Below are positions 42,747 through 51,667 of a stretch of 64,000 bases of DNA, piece after piece (the stretch's first letter is position 1; each line of letters opens with the position of its first letter). Both the position numbers and the translations under genes were made by a program. The stretch covers positions 124,001 to 188,000 of the forward strand of contig JBBDWR010000013.1 in NCBI GenBank assembly GCA_040902745.1. The letters are read 5' to 3'. The notes under the pieces are model-generated. The model was given only the letters and a program-made list of their open reading frames with translations, had not been told where the DNA came from and searched no databases. The DNA is from JBBDWR01 sp040902745 (GTDB taxonomy: Bacteria > Actinomycetota > UBA4738 > HRBIN12).

Positions 42747-43727
42747 TCAGCGGTCGTGAGCGCGGAGCGCAGCGAGCGCCGAGGCGTGGTCGAGCGGCTC
42801 GGACTCGGCGCGCGCCGCGAACAGCACCGCCGTGGTGACCAGGGCCATGAACGGTGCCGTGAACAGCTGGCCGAGCGCGACCGCCGCACCGGTGAGGATG
42901 TTGCCCTCGGCCAACCCGATGCCGGTCACACGACCGGCGACGGCCCCGAGCGCGAAATTCACGACACCCCCCAAGAACGCTGCGGACACGAACACGCCGA
43001 GGCAGCGCCAGAAGCGTCCCTGCGTGAGCAACCAGGAGCGCCCGACGGCGGCTCGCCCTCGAGTGTCCTCCACGATGTAGATCGCATTCGACACCTGCAG
43101 CCGTGTGAAGAAGTACAGCACGATGAAGAAGGACGGCACGACGAGGGCTATCACCGCCCATTCCGGCCGGTCGGACCCGCTGAAGACGGTCCCCATGAAC
43201 AGCACGACGAACAACACGATCGCCGTGGCGATCGCACCGACCGCGAGGAACGCGATCGCGAGCCACACGTTGATCAACAACATGCTGGGGAACCTGCGGA
43301 CCCCTTGGCGCAGCAGGAACGCGAACCCCGGCGAGTCGCCGAGGTAGACGCCGGACGTCAAGCGATAGATCGCGACCAGGTAGATCGGTTGCAGGACCAA
43401 CACGTCCAGCACCGCGACCCAGAGCGCGAGCGTTGGTTCCCCCACAGGAAGCACGAGCACCCCGAGGCTGAACCCGGGCGAAGCCCCCGCCTGGTTCCCG
43501 CCCAGGGCCCCGGACAAGGTTGCGACGGGGGCAACGAGGAGCAGCGTCAGGGTGATCAGGCCCGCGGCCCTGCTCAGGTACGTGCGCCAGGCCCATTGAA
43601 GGATCGCTGGGACGTCGAGGGGCGGTCCCGGGAGGGCCCCGGCAGCCTCCGAGACCGAGCTTGGGGGTGGAGGTATCGGGCCGGTTGTGCCTGCGGGAAC
43701 ATCGGGGGGAGGCCCGTTGTTAACCAT
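42747..43727 (-). CDS. Multi-pass membrane protein of unknown function
   Basis: A 326-residue protein. A Pro-rich N-terminus (about 35 residues) precedes seven or so helices. Segments such as DVPAILQWAWRTYLSRAAGL, RSWLLTQGRFWRCLGVFVSA and the terminal TTAVLFAARAES resemble the glycerophosphodiester-phosphodiesterase membrane-domain-like or DUF7544/DUF7847-type integral proteins, but I would not name a family. The ATG at 43727 is chosen since a TAGCGT box (43744-43739, minus strand) lies 11 bases upstream; a longer open frame into the sigma gene leader is not credible. Divergent from the principal sigma factor gene. Confidence 0.7.
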   Translation of the reverse strand: MVNNGPPPDVPAGTTGPIPPPPSSVSEAAGALPGPPLDVPAILQWAWRTYLSRAAGLITLTLLLVAPVATLSGALGGNQAGASPGFSLGVLVLPVGEPTLALWVAVLDVLVLQPIYLVAIYRLTSGVYLGDSPGFAFLLRQGVRRFPSMLLINVWLAIAFLAVGAIATAIVLFVVLFMGTVFSGSDRPEWAVIALVVPSFFIVLYFFTRLQVSNAIYIVEDTRGRAAVGRSWLLTQGRFWRCLGVFVSAAFLGGVVNFALGAVAGRVTGIGLAEGNILTGAAVALGQLFTAPFMALVTTAVLFAARAESEPLDHASALAALRAHDR

Positions 43728-43785
43728 GACAACGAGGGACGCTACCGGTGACCGACGGTCTCCACAAGGCCGTAACATCGTCGCC

Positions 43786-43814
43786 TTTACAAATGGCAAG
43801 CCCCTGCGTACCAT
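43786..43814 (+). promoter_or_regulatory. Promoter of the principal sigma factor gene
   Basis: TTTACA (43786-43791), spacer of exactly 17 bases, TACCAT (43809-43814): the best sigma-70 type promoter seen in the window. Predicted start near 43821, giving an unusually long leader of about 130 bases. Confidence 0.65.
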
Positions 43815-43851
43815 GCTCGTAGGAGGGCGTACCAAGGCCCACCTACGAGCA
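43814..43851 (+). promoter_or_regulatory. 10-bp stem-loop in the sigma factor leader
   Basis: TGCTCGTAGG (43814-43823) pairs perfectly with CCTACGAGCA (43842-43851) around an 18-base loop. A second small hairpin (CCCGG/CCGGG) follows near 43856-43872. It lies right at the predicted transcription start, so it may be an RNA structure or an inverted-repeat operator. Confidence 0.5.
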
Positions 43852-43953
43852 CGCGCCCGGTCGAAATCCGGGCCGATGACGCCAGCTAGTCCCGAAGACC
43901 ACCGATAGCCGACTCCCGCGCGGCCCGGGGCTTCGAGGAAAGGGAGTGAGAAC

Positions 43954-44886
43954 GTGCCAGAGCCCGCACGCCCGCTGGGCACTGACGATGCGGACGATCT
44001 TCGCCTCTACCTGGAGGCGGCGGCCCGTGAGCCGCTGCTGACCAAGGAGGAAGAGGTGGAGCTCGCCATGCTGATCGAGGCCGGCAAGGAATCGGAGGAG
44101 AAGCTCCAGGCCGGGCGCTTGCGCGCGGAAAGTTCGATCATGAAGGCCCGAAAGGCCGTCCGGAAGGCCGAGGCGGCTCGCCAGCGCTTCATCATGGCCA
44201 ACCTTCGACTGGTCGTGTCCGTCGCCCGCAAGTACCAGGGCCAGGGCCTGCCCCTGCTCGATCTGATCCAGGAGGGCAACATCGGTCTGATGCGCGCCGT
44301 CGAGCTGTTCGACTGGCGCCGCGGCTTCAAGTTCTCGACCTACGCAACCTGGTGGATCCGCCAGGGCATCACGCGAGCGATCGCCGATCGTTCTCGGTCG
44401 ATCCGGCTGCCGGTCCACATCCACGACCGGTTGCGCAAGCTCAACCGCACGCGGTTCCAGTTCGCGCAGAGCATGGGACGCGAACCCAGCCGCGAGGAGC
44501 TGGCCAAGGCCCTCGACACGACGGTCGACGAGATCGACGATCTCACCGAGATGGGTCGCCGCGAGCCGCTGTCCTTGCAGTCCCCCGTCGGGGAGGACAC
44601 GGAGCTGGGCGACTTGATCGAGGAGGTCGATTCCGACGCCGCATTCAACGAGGTGGAGGACGGCCTACTGCGCGAGGAGATCGGCGACGCGGTCGATCGC
44701 GTGCTCGACGAGCGCGAACGCCACGTGGTGGCGCTGCGCTACGGCCTCGAGAACGGCCAGCCGCTCTCGCTGCGCGAGACCGGCAAGGTCCTGGGGCTGT
44801 CGGGCGAGCGGGTCCGGCTGATCGAGCGCGAGGCGTTGCGCAAGCTCCGCGACTCCAACCTCATCACCGCCGCCGCGGTCCTCTAG
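43954..44886 (+). CDS. Principal-type RNA polymerase sigma factor (RpoD/SigA family)
   Basis: A 310-residue sigma-70 group 1/2 factor. Region 1.2 is DDLRLYLEAAAREPLLTKEE, region 2 includes FIMANLRLVVSVARKYQGQG and YATWWIRQGITRAIAD, region 3 follows from PVHIHDRLRKLNR, and region 4 ends LGLSGERVRLIEREALRKLR. Region 1.1 is missing and about 30 Lys/Arg/Glu-rich residues (60-88) are inserted before region 2. It starts with GTG behind an AAAGGGAGTGAG ribosome site. It could be the housekeeping factor of this organism or a group-2 relative such as SigB/HrdD; the window does not decide. Confidence 0.9.
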   Translation: MPEPARPLGTDDADDLRLYLEAAAREPLLTKEEEVELAMLIEAGKESEEKLQAGRLRAESSIMKARKAVRKAEAARQRFIMANLRLVVSVARKYQGQGLPLLDLIQEGNIGLMRAVELFDWRRGFKFSTYATWWIRQGITRAIADRSRSIRLPVHIHDRLRKLNRTRFQFAQSMGREPSREELAKALDTTVDEIDDLTEMGRREPLSLQSPVGEDTELGDLIEEVDSDAAFNEVEDGLLREEIGDAVDRVLDERERHVVALRYGLENGQPLSLRETGKVLGLSGERVRLIEREALRKLRDSNLITAAAVL

Positions 44887-44916
44887 CGGCGCAGCTCCAC
44901 GACCAGCACCACGTTG

Positions 44917-44941
44917 ACGGCCGGCCCCTGAGGCCGGCCGT
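44917..44941 (+). terminator. Strong hairpin after the sigma factor gene
   Basis: ACGGCCGGCC-CCTGA-GGCCGGCCGT: a perfect 10-bp GC stem with 5-base loop, 31 bases after the stop. No T run beyond two bases, but stem strength and position support termination. Confidence 0.65.
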
Positions 44942-45065
44942 TCCGCGTCCAGATCCCACGTGCGTGCCTGAAGTTGCACGACAGGGATTCAGGCGGGCTG
45001 AGAAGGGGTCGATACCTCCTGTGGCGTGCCCACCGTGGGCGGTCTTGGAGGCGTGCAGGCTCACG

Positions 45066-46940
45066 ATGAAGGAAGAGGATCTCCAGAAGCTCCTGGGCCT
45101 GGCGCTCGAAAGCGATGACGGCGACGACGCCGCCGCCGAGGACTCGGTCGAGCAGCTGCGCGAGAAACTGCGCGAGGCTCGCGTTCAGGTGCGAGAGATG
45201 CGCGCGCTGTATCGCGGCGTGGTCGACCAGCTGCCGGCTTTCCTCTACATCGACTCGCCCGAGATCGACGGACCCACCTACTACGCGAGTCCGAAGATCC
45301 GGGAGATCCTCGGGATCACCCCGCAGGAATACATCGAGAGCGCCACGATCTGGGACGACATGATCCATCCGGACGATCGGCAGCGTGCGATCGACGACTA
45401 CGAGTCCTACATCCGCACCGGGTTCCCGGACCGCGGGGACTTCCGATACATCCGACCCGATGGCACCACCGTGTGGGTGCACGATCGCTCGAGCAAGATC
45501 TACGACGACGACGGCGAGCCCTTCCTCGTACAGGGTGTGATGTTCGACATCACCAAGGAGAAGGAGGCCGAGCTCCGGATCCAGCACATGGCCTACCACG
45601 ACGGGCTGACGCAGCTGCCGAACCGCCGGATGTTCGAGGACCATCTCGATCTCGCGCTTGCGCGGGCCCGGCGTGACGACCTGGGGGTCGCGGTGCTCTT
45701 CCTCGATCTCGATCAGTTCAAGCTGGTGAACGACAGCCTCGGTCACGCGATCGGCGACGAACTGCTCGTGCAGGTAGCCGACCGGCTCCGCGACGCCACA
45801 CGGGACACCGACCTGATCGCGCGGCAGGGCGGCGACGAGTTCCTGGTGCTGGTGGGCGACGTCAGCCGAGGAGAACACGGAAGCGACGTCTCTACGAAGG
45901 TTGCCCAGGGGGTCGCCGATCGGATCGCCGAGGCGTTCCGGCGTCCGTTCACCGTCGGGGGGGTCGAGATGATCTCCACGCCGAGCATCGGGATCAGCTT
46001 GTTCCCCGACGACGCCCGTGACGCGCAGGAGCTGATGCGAAATGCGGATGCCGCGATGTACGTGCACAAGCGCACGGGCACGGGCCGCTCGGCCGTCCAT
46101 GCCTCCTCCGGGAGCGATGCGATGGACCAGTTGTCGTCGGTGAACCGACTTCGCCAAGCCGTGGAAGAGCAGCATTGGGAACTGCACTATCAGCCGATCG
46201 TCGACCTGCAGACCGACCAGGTGCTTGCCGTGGAGGCGCTCCTTCGCTGGAAGGACCCCTCCGGGGGCATCACGCGACCGGGGGAGTTCATCCCACTGGC
46301 CGAGGAGACCGGGTTGATCCAGAGCATCGGTGACTGGGTCCTCGGCGAGGCGTGTCGACAGATGCGTGCGTGGAAGGACGACGGGATCCAACTGGATGTG
46401 AGCGTCAACGTGTCCCCCCTGCAGTTGACCCGCGCAGGGGTCGTCGACGAGGTGACCGCGCACCTGGACGTGCACGACCTGCCGCACGAAGCGCTCATCG
46501 TCGAGCTGACCGAGTCGACCGCCATGGCCGACCCCGAGCAGATCCAGAAGTTGCTGTGGGAGCTTCGCGGTCGAGGTGTGCGGATCGCGATCGACGACTT
46601 CGGCACCGGAGCCTCATCGTTGGGCCGACTGCGCCATCTCCCGGTCGAGCTGCTGAAGATCGACCGCTCGTTCGTCGCCGACACGGTCCACGACGATCAC
46701 GCCGCCTCGATGGTCGGGGCGATCGCCGACCTCGCGCACACTCTGGGGATGGTTCCGCTTGCCGAAGCCGTCGAAACGCAGGCGCAGCGAGACCGTGTGC
46801 AGCTGCTCGGCTGCAGCCTCGCGCAGGGATACCTGTTCTGCCGTCCGATCCCCGCGGCGGAACTCGCTCGGCGGATCCATGCCGGGGAGCTCCGACTCGC
46901 GGTTACGGGCCAGCTCCGAGCGACCGCGAGCCCGTCCTAG
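45066..46940 (+). CDS. PAS-GGDEF-EAL cyclic-di-GMP turnover protein
   Basis: A 624-residue cytoplasmic signalling protein. A short coiled coil (residues 25-50) leads to a PAS domain (about 55-170: PAFLYIDSPEIDG; DDMIHPDDRQRAIDD; GVMFDITKEKEAE). The GGDEF domain has an intact RQGGDEFLVLVG and an inhibitory RxxD (RDTD five residues upstream). The EAL domain has intact AVEALLRW and DDFGTGASSLGRL, so both synthesis and breakdown of c-di-GMP are possible. No membrane segment. The ATG at 45066 is used; a longer frame reaching back to 44352 lies inside the sigma factor gene. The 179 bases before it contain the terminator and weak hairpins only. Confidence 0.93.
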   Translation: MKEEDLQKLLGLALESDDGDDAAAEDSVEQLREKLREARVQVREMRALYRGVVDQLPAFLYIDSPEIDGPTYYASPKIREILGITPQEYIESATIWDDMIHPDDRQRAIDDYESYIRTGFPDRGDFRYIRPDGTTVWVHDRSSKIYDDDGEPFLVQGVMFDITKEKEAELRIQHMAYHDGLTQLPNRRMFEDHLDLALARARRDDLGVAVLFLDLDQFKLVNDSLGHAIGDELLVQVADRLRDATRDTDLIARQGGDEFLVLVGDVSRGEHGSDVSTKVAQGVADRIAEAFRRPFTVGGVEMISTPSIGISLFPDDARDAQELMRNADAAMYVHKRTGTGRSAVHASSGSDAMDQLSSVNRLRQAVEEQHWELHYQPIVDLQTDQVLAVEALLRWKDPSGGITRPGEFIPLAEETGLIQSIGDWVLGEACRQMRAWKDDGIQLDVSVNVSPLQLTRAGVVDEVTAHLDVHDLPHEALIVELTESTAMADPEQIQKLLWELRGRGVRIAIDDFGTGASSLGRLRHLPVELLKIDRSFVADTVHDDHAASMVGAIADLAHTLGMVPLAEAVETQAQRDRVQLLGCSLAQGYLFCRPIPAAELARRIHAGELRLAVTGQLRATASPS

Positions 46941-47614
46941 TCGCGTTCGCCGGCTGCGGCACGTTGCTCCGCATCCGCTCGCGCCGATGCGGATGCCGCT
47001 CGGATGCCCTCTTCGACCCTGCGAGTGAACGCGGCGACGGATTCCAGATCGTCCGGGTCGCCGTCGGCCGATAGCGGCTCCCCGAAGGCGAAGGTCAGCG
47101 GGTGCCGCAGGAGCGAGGATCGGATGCCCCCGCTCTTGGACCACCGCCACTGCGTTCCCCAGATCCCGACGGGGATCACCGGGGCGCCGGACGCCAGGGC
47201 GATCCTGGCGACGCCCGTGTGAACGCGTTGCAGGTGATCCGGGTCCGGATTCACGCTCCCCTCAGGAAAGATCCCTGCGATCGCCCCGGCTCGGATCGTT
47301 GCGATCGCCTCGTCGAGCGCTCCGGTGTCGCTACGACCGCGGCGGATCGGGATCTGTCGCAAGCGACGAAGGCACCACCCGATCACCGCGACGTCGAAGA
47401 ATTCGGCTGCCACCAGCGACCGCACGATGCGTCCCCTGCTGTAGGGCGCGATGCACAGCGTCGGACCGTCGAGCATGCTCACATGGTTCGCGGCGAGGAT
47501 CGCGGGGCCGTTCTCGGGGATCCGCTCGGCGCCGAGGAACCGCAGACGGAACAGCAGGCGAGTGGCGGGAACCACGATCATGCGACCGATGCGCCACCAG
47601 CCGTCGATCTCCAT
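46937..47614 (-). CDS. 1-acyl-glycerol-3-phosphate acyltransferase, PlsC family
   Basis: A 225-residue membrane-associated acyltransferase of phospholipid synthesis. The catalytic HX4D motif is ANHVSMLDGP near residue 43, and the glycerol-phosphate site is IFPEGSVNPD near residue 117. A hydrophobic N-terminal helix anchors it. The ATG at 47614 is preferred over the GTG at 47620 because a GGAG site lies 8 bases before it. Its stop overlaps, tail to tail, with that of the c-di-GMP protein (46937-46940). Confidence 0.9.
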   Translation of the reverse strand: MEIDGWWRIGRMIVVPATRLLFRLRFLGAERIPENGPAILAANHVSMLDGPTLCIAPYSRGRIVRSLVAAEFFDVAVIGWCLRRLRQIPIRRGRSDTGALDEAIATIRAGAIAGIFPEGSVNPDPDHLQRVHTGVARIALASGAPVIPVGIWGTQWRWSKSGGIRSSLLRHPLTFAFGEPLSADGDPDDLESVAAFTRRVEEGIRAASASARADAEQRAAAGERD

Positions 47615-47722
47615 CGTCACCGCTCCGTGTCTCGAGGTGTCCAGTGCCCGAGGCGAAAAGAAGAGCCCAAGGGCCTAGGAGCGCAGCCCGTTCGCCCCTC
47701 ACGGGTGGATGCTACCCCGACC

Positions 47723-47728
47723 TATACT
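47723..47728 (+). promoter_or_regulatory. -10 box (TATACT) of the M20 peptidase gene
   Basis: TATACT, 7 bases, ATG at 47736; the closest of all to the consensus. Confidence 0.65.
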
Positions 47729-47735
47729 CGCCACC

Positions 47736-48908
47736 ATGGCGGATGTCCGTGAGCTGCAGGCGTTCGCGGAGTCCCGGCAGGAGGCGTTCACCGAGGATCT
47801 TCGCGCGATGGTCGATATCGATTGCGGGTCGTACTCGCCGGCCGGCGTCAACGCGATCGCGGACCGATGCGAGCGCCGTTTCGTCCAGGACGGCTGGATC
47901 GCGGAGCGTCGCCCGCACATCCCGGCAGATGGCGAGCCGCAGCTCGGTGACCTCGTGATCGGTCGCATCGGTGGCGGAAGCGGTCCTCGGGTACTGCTGA
48001 TCGGGCACATGGACACCGTGTTCGATGACGGAACAGCGGCGGCGCGGCCATTCCGGATCGTCGGCAACCTCGCCTACGGTCCCGGAACGTCGGACATGAA
48101 GGGTGGCTTGCTCGCGGGTTTCGAAGCCGTGTCGGCCCTTCGTCGAACCGGAGCATCTCCGGCCGGTACGGTCACCTACGTGTGCAACCCCGACGAGGAG
48201 ATCGGTTCGCCGTTCTCGGGCCCGGTGATCCGCGAACTCGCCGATGAGCACGATGTCGCGCTCGTGCTCGAGTGCGCGCGGGCCAACGGCGACGTGGTCT
48301 CGGCGCGGAAGGGTGTTACCGATTACGCGATCGACTTCGTCGGGCGCGCGGCACACGCAGGGGTGGAGCCGGAGAAGGGCGCGAGTGCCGTGCTGGCGGC
48401 CGCGCACACGACGGTCGCCCTGCATGCGCTCAACGGCCGGTGGCCAGGGGTGACGGTCAACGTCGGTGTTGTCCGCGGTGGTTCCCGGACCAACGTGGTT
48501 CCCGAGCGGAGCGAACTCCATCTGGACCTGCGATCGCCCGACGAGGCGTCGATGCACGAAGCCGAGGAGGCGATCCGGATGGTGTGCCTTGAAACGGTTG
48601 TTCCGGGCGTCGAGCTCGTGCTCCGGGAGCACGGATGGCACCGCCCGATGGAGCGCTCCGAGGATGGCGGCGCGTTGGCGGAGAGGGCGATCACGATCGG
48701 CAAGGAGCTCGGACTCGAGTTCTCCGACACCTCGACCGGGGGAGCCTCGGACGCCAACACGACCAGCGCGGCGGGAGTGCCGACCCTCGACGGTCTGGGT
48801 CCGGTCGGCGGCGACGCACACGCCGAGGGTGAGTGGCTCGATCTGTCGAGCGTTCCGGCGCGCGTGTCACTGCTCGCCGCGTTGATCGATCGGGCCGGAG
48901 AGCGGTAG
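47736..48908 (+). CDS. M20-family metallopeptidase (carboxypeptidase G2-like)
   Basis: A 390-residue dizinc aminoacylase/carboxypeptidase. Metal and catalytic positions: His-x-Asp in LLIGHMDTVF, Asp in GPGTSDMKGG, the general base Glu in NPDEEIGSPFSGP and the second-metal Glu in ALVLECARANG. The dimerisation domain holds the conserved His (RAAHAGVEPEKG). The C-terminal metal His is in GGDAHAEGEW. Family members remove C-terminal glutamate or act on N-acyl amino acids. The histidine kinase gene starts 3 bases after the stop. Confidence 0.92.
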   Translation: MADVRELQAFAESRQEAFTEDLRAMVDIDCGSYSPAGVNAIADRCERRFVQDGWIAERRPHIPADGEPQLGDLVIGRIGGGSGPRVLLIGHMDTVFDDGTAAARPFRIVGNLAYGPGTSDMKGGLLAGFEAVSALRRTGASPAGTVTYVCNPDEEIGSPFSGPVIRELADEHDVALVLECARANGDVVSARKGVTDYAIDFVGRAAHAGVEPEKGASAVLAAAHTTVALHALNGRWPGVTVNVGVVRGGSRTNVVPERSELHLDLRSPDEASMHEAEEAIRMVCLETVVPGVELVLREHGWHRPMERSEDGGALAERAITIGKELGLEFSDTSTGGASDANTTSAAGVPTLDGLGPVGGDAHAEGEWLDLSSVPARVSLLAALIDRAGER

Positions 48909-48911
48909 ACG

Positions 48912-50069
48912 ATGACCGACGATCGACCCCCGTTCGACGACGCCCACGAACCCGATCGGTTCTGGGACGGACTCGAGAGCGCCGAAGCGTATCGTTCCCT
49001 CGCCGAAGGGGTTCCGGCGATCCTCTACATCGATGCGGCCGACGAACTCAGCACGAACCTGTACACGAGCCCGCAGGTCGAGGCGATCCTCGGCTTCTCA
49101 CCCCGCGAATGGGTGACGCGCCCGCAGATGTTCGTCGAACTGCTGCACCCGGACGATCGCGAGCGGGTGATCCGGTTGAACGAGGAGAGCAACCGGACGG
49201 GAATGTTCGCGACGGAGTATCGACTGTTCGCACGCGACGGCCACGTGGTCTGGTTCCGCGACGAGGCGGCGCTGGTTCGCGACACTGCGGGTCGTCCGCG
49301 CTTCTGGCGCGGGGTGATGCAGGACATCACCGAGCGCAAGCGAAGTGAGGACAAGCTCCGGCGAAGCCTGGAGATCCTCCGCCGCACGATGGACCAGCGT
49401 CGTGAGCTGATGCATCGCGTGGAGGAGGCGCAGGAGCAGGAGCGCCGGCGGATCGCCGGCGACATCCACGACGACCCGATCCAAGTGATGAGCGCCGCCG
49501 ACATGCGGATCCAGGGGCTGTTGGAGCGATTCGGCTCGGATCCGACGATCGGTGCGGCTCTCGCGGAGGTCCACGAGGCCGTCGGGCAGTCGATCGAACG
49601 GCTTCGTCACTTGCTGTTCGAGCTGCGTCCTCCTGCCCTCGACAAGCAGGGACTGCGAGCTGCCCTGGAGATCTACCTCGAGTACTCCGGCAGAGAGGCG
49701 GGGTTCTCGGCATCGGTCGAGAGCCGCCTGTCGCAGGAACCCCCGAACGACGTCGCGTCGATCCTGTTCCGCATCGCGCAGGAGGCGGTCGCCAACATCC
49801 GCAAGCACGCCCGCGCGGGCATCGTGGAGGTGCTGATCGACCGGCGCGAGGGTGGGATCTTGCTGAGGATCACCGACGACGGGGTCGGGTTCGACCCGGC
49901 GATCGTCGCCGATCCGGCCCCGGGCCATCTCGGCATGTCGGCGATGCCCGAGCGCGCAGAGCTCGCCGGCGGCTGGTGCCGTGTCGAGAGCGCTCCCGGC
50001 AGTGGAACGACCGTCGAGTGCTGGGTGCCGCTGGATCCTCAGGCCGAAGGGGCACGTTCGACCGCCTGA
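48912..50069 (+). CDS. PAS-domain sensor histidine kinase, HisKA_3 (NarL-type)
   Basis: A 385-residue cytoplasmic kinase. PAS domain about residues 30-145 (PAILYIDAADELS; ELLHPDDRERVIRLN; GVMQDITERKRSE). The HisKA_3 dimerisation/phosphoacceptor segment is RRRIAGDIHDDPIQVMSAAD, with the phospho-His in IHDDP near residue 185. The ATPase domain has the N-box NIRKHARAGIVEV and the G-box ITDDGVGFDP. No response regulator is encoded beside it, so it is an orphan. The M20 peptidase gene lies directly upstream in the same transcript, probably without functional relation. Confidence 0.92.
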   Translation: MTDDRPPFDDAHEPDRFWDGLESAEAYRSLAEGVPAILYIDAADELSTNLYTSPQVEAILGFSPREWVTRPQMFVELLHPDDRERVIRLNEESNRTGMFATEYRLFARDGHVVWFRDEAALVRDTAGRPRFWRGVMQDITERKRSEDKLRRSLEILRRTMDQRRELMHRVEEAQEQERRRIAGDIHDDPIQVMSAADMRIQGLLERFGSDPTIGAALAEVHEAVGQSIERLRHLLFELRPPALDKQGLRAALEIYLEYSGREAGFSASVESRLSQEPPNDVASILFRIAQEAVANIRKHARAGIVEVLIDRREGGILLRITDDGVGFDPAIVADPAPGHLGMSAMPERAELAGGWCRVESAPGSGTTVECWVPLDPQAEGARSTA

Positions 50070-50130
50070 GTTGTCGGTCGTCCTACCGCCGTCAGCATCG
50101 GATCCGGTCGCTGACCAGCGCGTCCCGCGG

Positions 50131-50136
50131 TAGCCT
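50131..50136 (+). promoter_or_regulatory. -10 box (TAGCCT) of the MOSC gene
   Basis: TAGCCT, 6 bases, ATG at 50143. Confidence 0.6.
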
Positions 50137-50142
50137 CGCGGG

Positions 50143-50913
50143 ATGGTTTCTGTCGCCCGCCTGTCGACCACGCCCGTGAAGGCTCTCGGGCTCTCGCATC
50201 CCGATGAGATCTCCTTGCGCTCGTTCGGCGTGCCCGAGAACCGGCGGTTCCTCGTGTTGACGCCCGAACGAGACCTGTTCGAGGCCAATCGGCATGGGTC
50301 CGCGATGCAGGTCACGTCCGAAACCGACGAGGAGGGATCTCACCTCACCTTGCGGTTCCCGGACGGCACCGAGGTGTCGGAGCACGTGGAGGTGCAGGCA
50401 AACCCGTTCCCCGTGGACGTGTGGGGCAGAACGATCGCTGCGCGGCTCGTTGCGGGAACGTTCGCGAAAGCCCTCTCGTCGTACGTGGGGACGCCGCTGC
50501 TCCTTGCTCGAACTCAGCACCCCGGGGACGGCAACGACGAGTTCCCCGTTTCGCTCGTGTCGCTGGCATCGGTGGAGCGGATCGGCGACGTAGGCGGCCG
50601 TGACGGCTCGATCGGAGCCGGGCGTTTCCGCATGTTGCTCGAGCTCGACGGCTTGCAGGCGCACGAGGAGGACTCTTGGCTGGGACGTAAGGTCCGTGTG
50701 GGTACAGCGACGATCTACGTCGCGAAGCACTGCGCCCGCTGCGTGATCACCACGATGAACGACAAGACAGGGGAGTCGGATTTCCCCACCCTGAAGACGA
50801 TCGCCGCCTACCGCGGCGTCGACGACGGGAGCCTCAACTTCGGGATGTATGCCGCCGTCCTCGAGCCCGGGACGATCCGAGTCGGCGACTCGGTCGAGGC
50901 CCAACCCGCGTGA
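50143..50913 (+). CDS. MOSC-domain protein
   Basis: A 256-residue protein with an N-terminal MOSC beta-barrel (ARLSTTPVKALGLSHPDEIS) and a C-terminal MOSC domain. The cysteine pair conserved in the family is in KHCARCVITTMNDKTGE near residue 195. MOSC domains handle molybdenum cofactor sulfur or act in mARC-like reductases; the iron-sulfur partner domain is absent, so the reaction here is open. The start is fixed by the promoter spacing. Confidence 0.9.
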   Translation: MVSVARLSTTPVKALGLSHPDEISLRSFGVPENRRFLVLTPERDLFEANRHGSAMQVTSETDEEGSHLTLRFPDGTEVSEHVEVQANPFPVDVWGRTIAARLVAGTFAKALSSYVGTPLLLARTQHPGDGNDEFPVSLVSLASVERIGDVGGRDGSIGAGRFRMLLELDGLQAHEEDSWLGRKVRVGTATIYVAKHCARCVITTMNDKTGESDFPTLKTIAAYRGVDDGSLNFGMYAAVLEPGTIRVGDSVEAQPA

Positions 50914-50950
50914 CGACGATGTCAGTCTCCCCTCGGGTCTCGTGACGTCG

Positions 50951-51667
50951 ATGTGGGAGGAACAGTCCGAGAACTGGGTTCGGTGGGTACGCACCCCGGG
51001 ACACGTTGATTCGTATGACTTCTTCGGTCGTGGGTTCTTCGAGCTGCTACCAGCGTCGGCCGGCCGAACGCTGGAGATCGCGTGCGGAGAGGGGCGAATT
51101 ACCCGGGATCTGCGCGCCGCAGGCTACGACGTGATCGGACTGGATCTGTCGACGACACTGATCGACTACGCGCGATCCGCTGATCCCGCCGGGAGGTACC
51201 TGCGCGCCGATGCAGCGCGTCTGCCGTTCGACGACGCGGCATTCGAACTCGTCGTCGCCTACAACGCGCTGATGGACATCGAAGATATGCGGTCCGCTGT
51301 ACTCGAGTCGGCTCGCGTGCTGCGGCCCGGCGGTGTGCTGTGTTTCTCGGTGACCCACCCGCTCAACGATGTGGGAGCCTTCGCGGGTGCCGGGCCCGAG
51401 GCGCCGTTCGAGATCCGTGGTTCCTATCTGAAGAGCCGAAGGTTCGAGGAATCGATCGAGCGCGACGGACTGCAGATGATCTTCACCGGGTGGACCCATC
51501 CGCTGCAGGACTACACGGCGGCCCTCGCCGACGCGGGGTTCGTCGTACGTCACCTGCGAGAACCGACCCCTCCGGAGAACGCGGAGCCTCGTGAGCGATG
51601 GGCACCGTGGCATCGGATCCCTATGTTCCTTCAGGTATCGGCGGTCAAGGATCGGGAGGATGGATGA
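50951..51667 (+). CDS. Class I SAM-dependent methyltransferase
   Basis: A 238-residue Rossmann methyltransferase. Motif I is RTLEIACGEGRITRDL near residue 40, the acidic ribose-binding residue is in VIGLDLSTTLID, motif II/III lie in RADAARLPFDDAAFELVV and motif VI in SARVLRPGGVLCFSV. This is the UbiE/Methyltransf_11 type; substrate unknown. It may start at the ATG 50951 or at the GTG 50942. Its stop overlaps the next short reading frame (ATGA at 51664). Confidence 0.88.
   Translation: MWEEQSENWVRWVRTPGHVDSYDFFGRGFFELLPASAGRTLEIACGEGRITRDLRAAGYDVIGLDLSTTLIDYARSADPAGRYLRADAARLPFDDAAFELVVAYNALMDIEDMRSAVLESARVLRPGGVLCFSVTHPLNDVGAFAGAGPEAPFEIRGSYLKSRRFEESIERDGLQMIFTGWTHPLQDYTAALADAGFVVRHLREPTPPENAEPRERWAPWHRIPMFLQVSAVKDREDG

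Noticed and set aside
44995..45030. GGGCTGAGAAGGGG resembling the start of a TPP riboswitch
   Set aside because: The second conserved TPP half (ACCTGAT...GGATAATGCC type) is missing and the downstream gene is not a thiamine gene.
44352..45065. In-frame upstream extension of the PAS-GGDEF-EAL gene
   Set aside because: It lies inside the sigma factor gene in another frame and encodes Arg/Pro/Gly-rich sequence without domain similarity.
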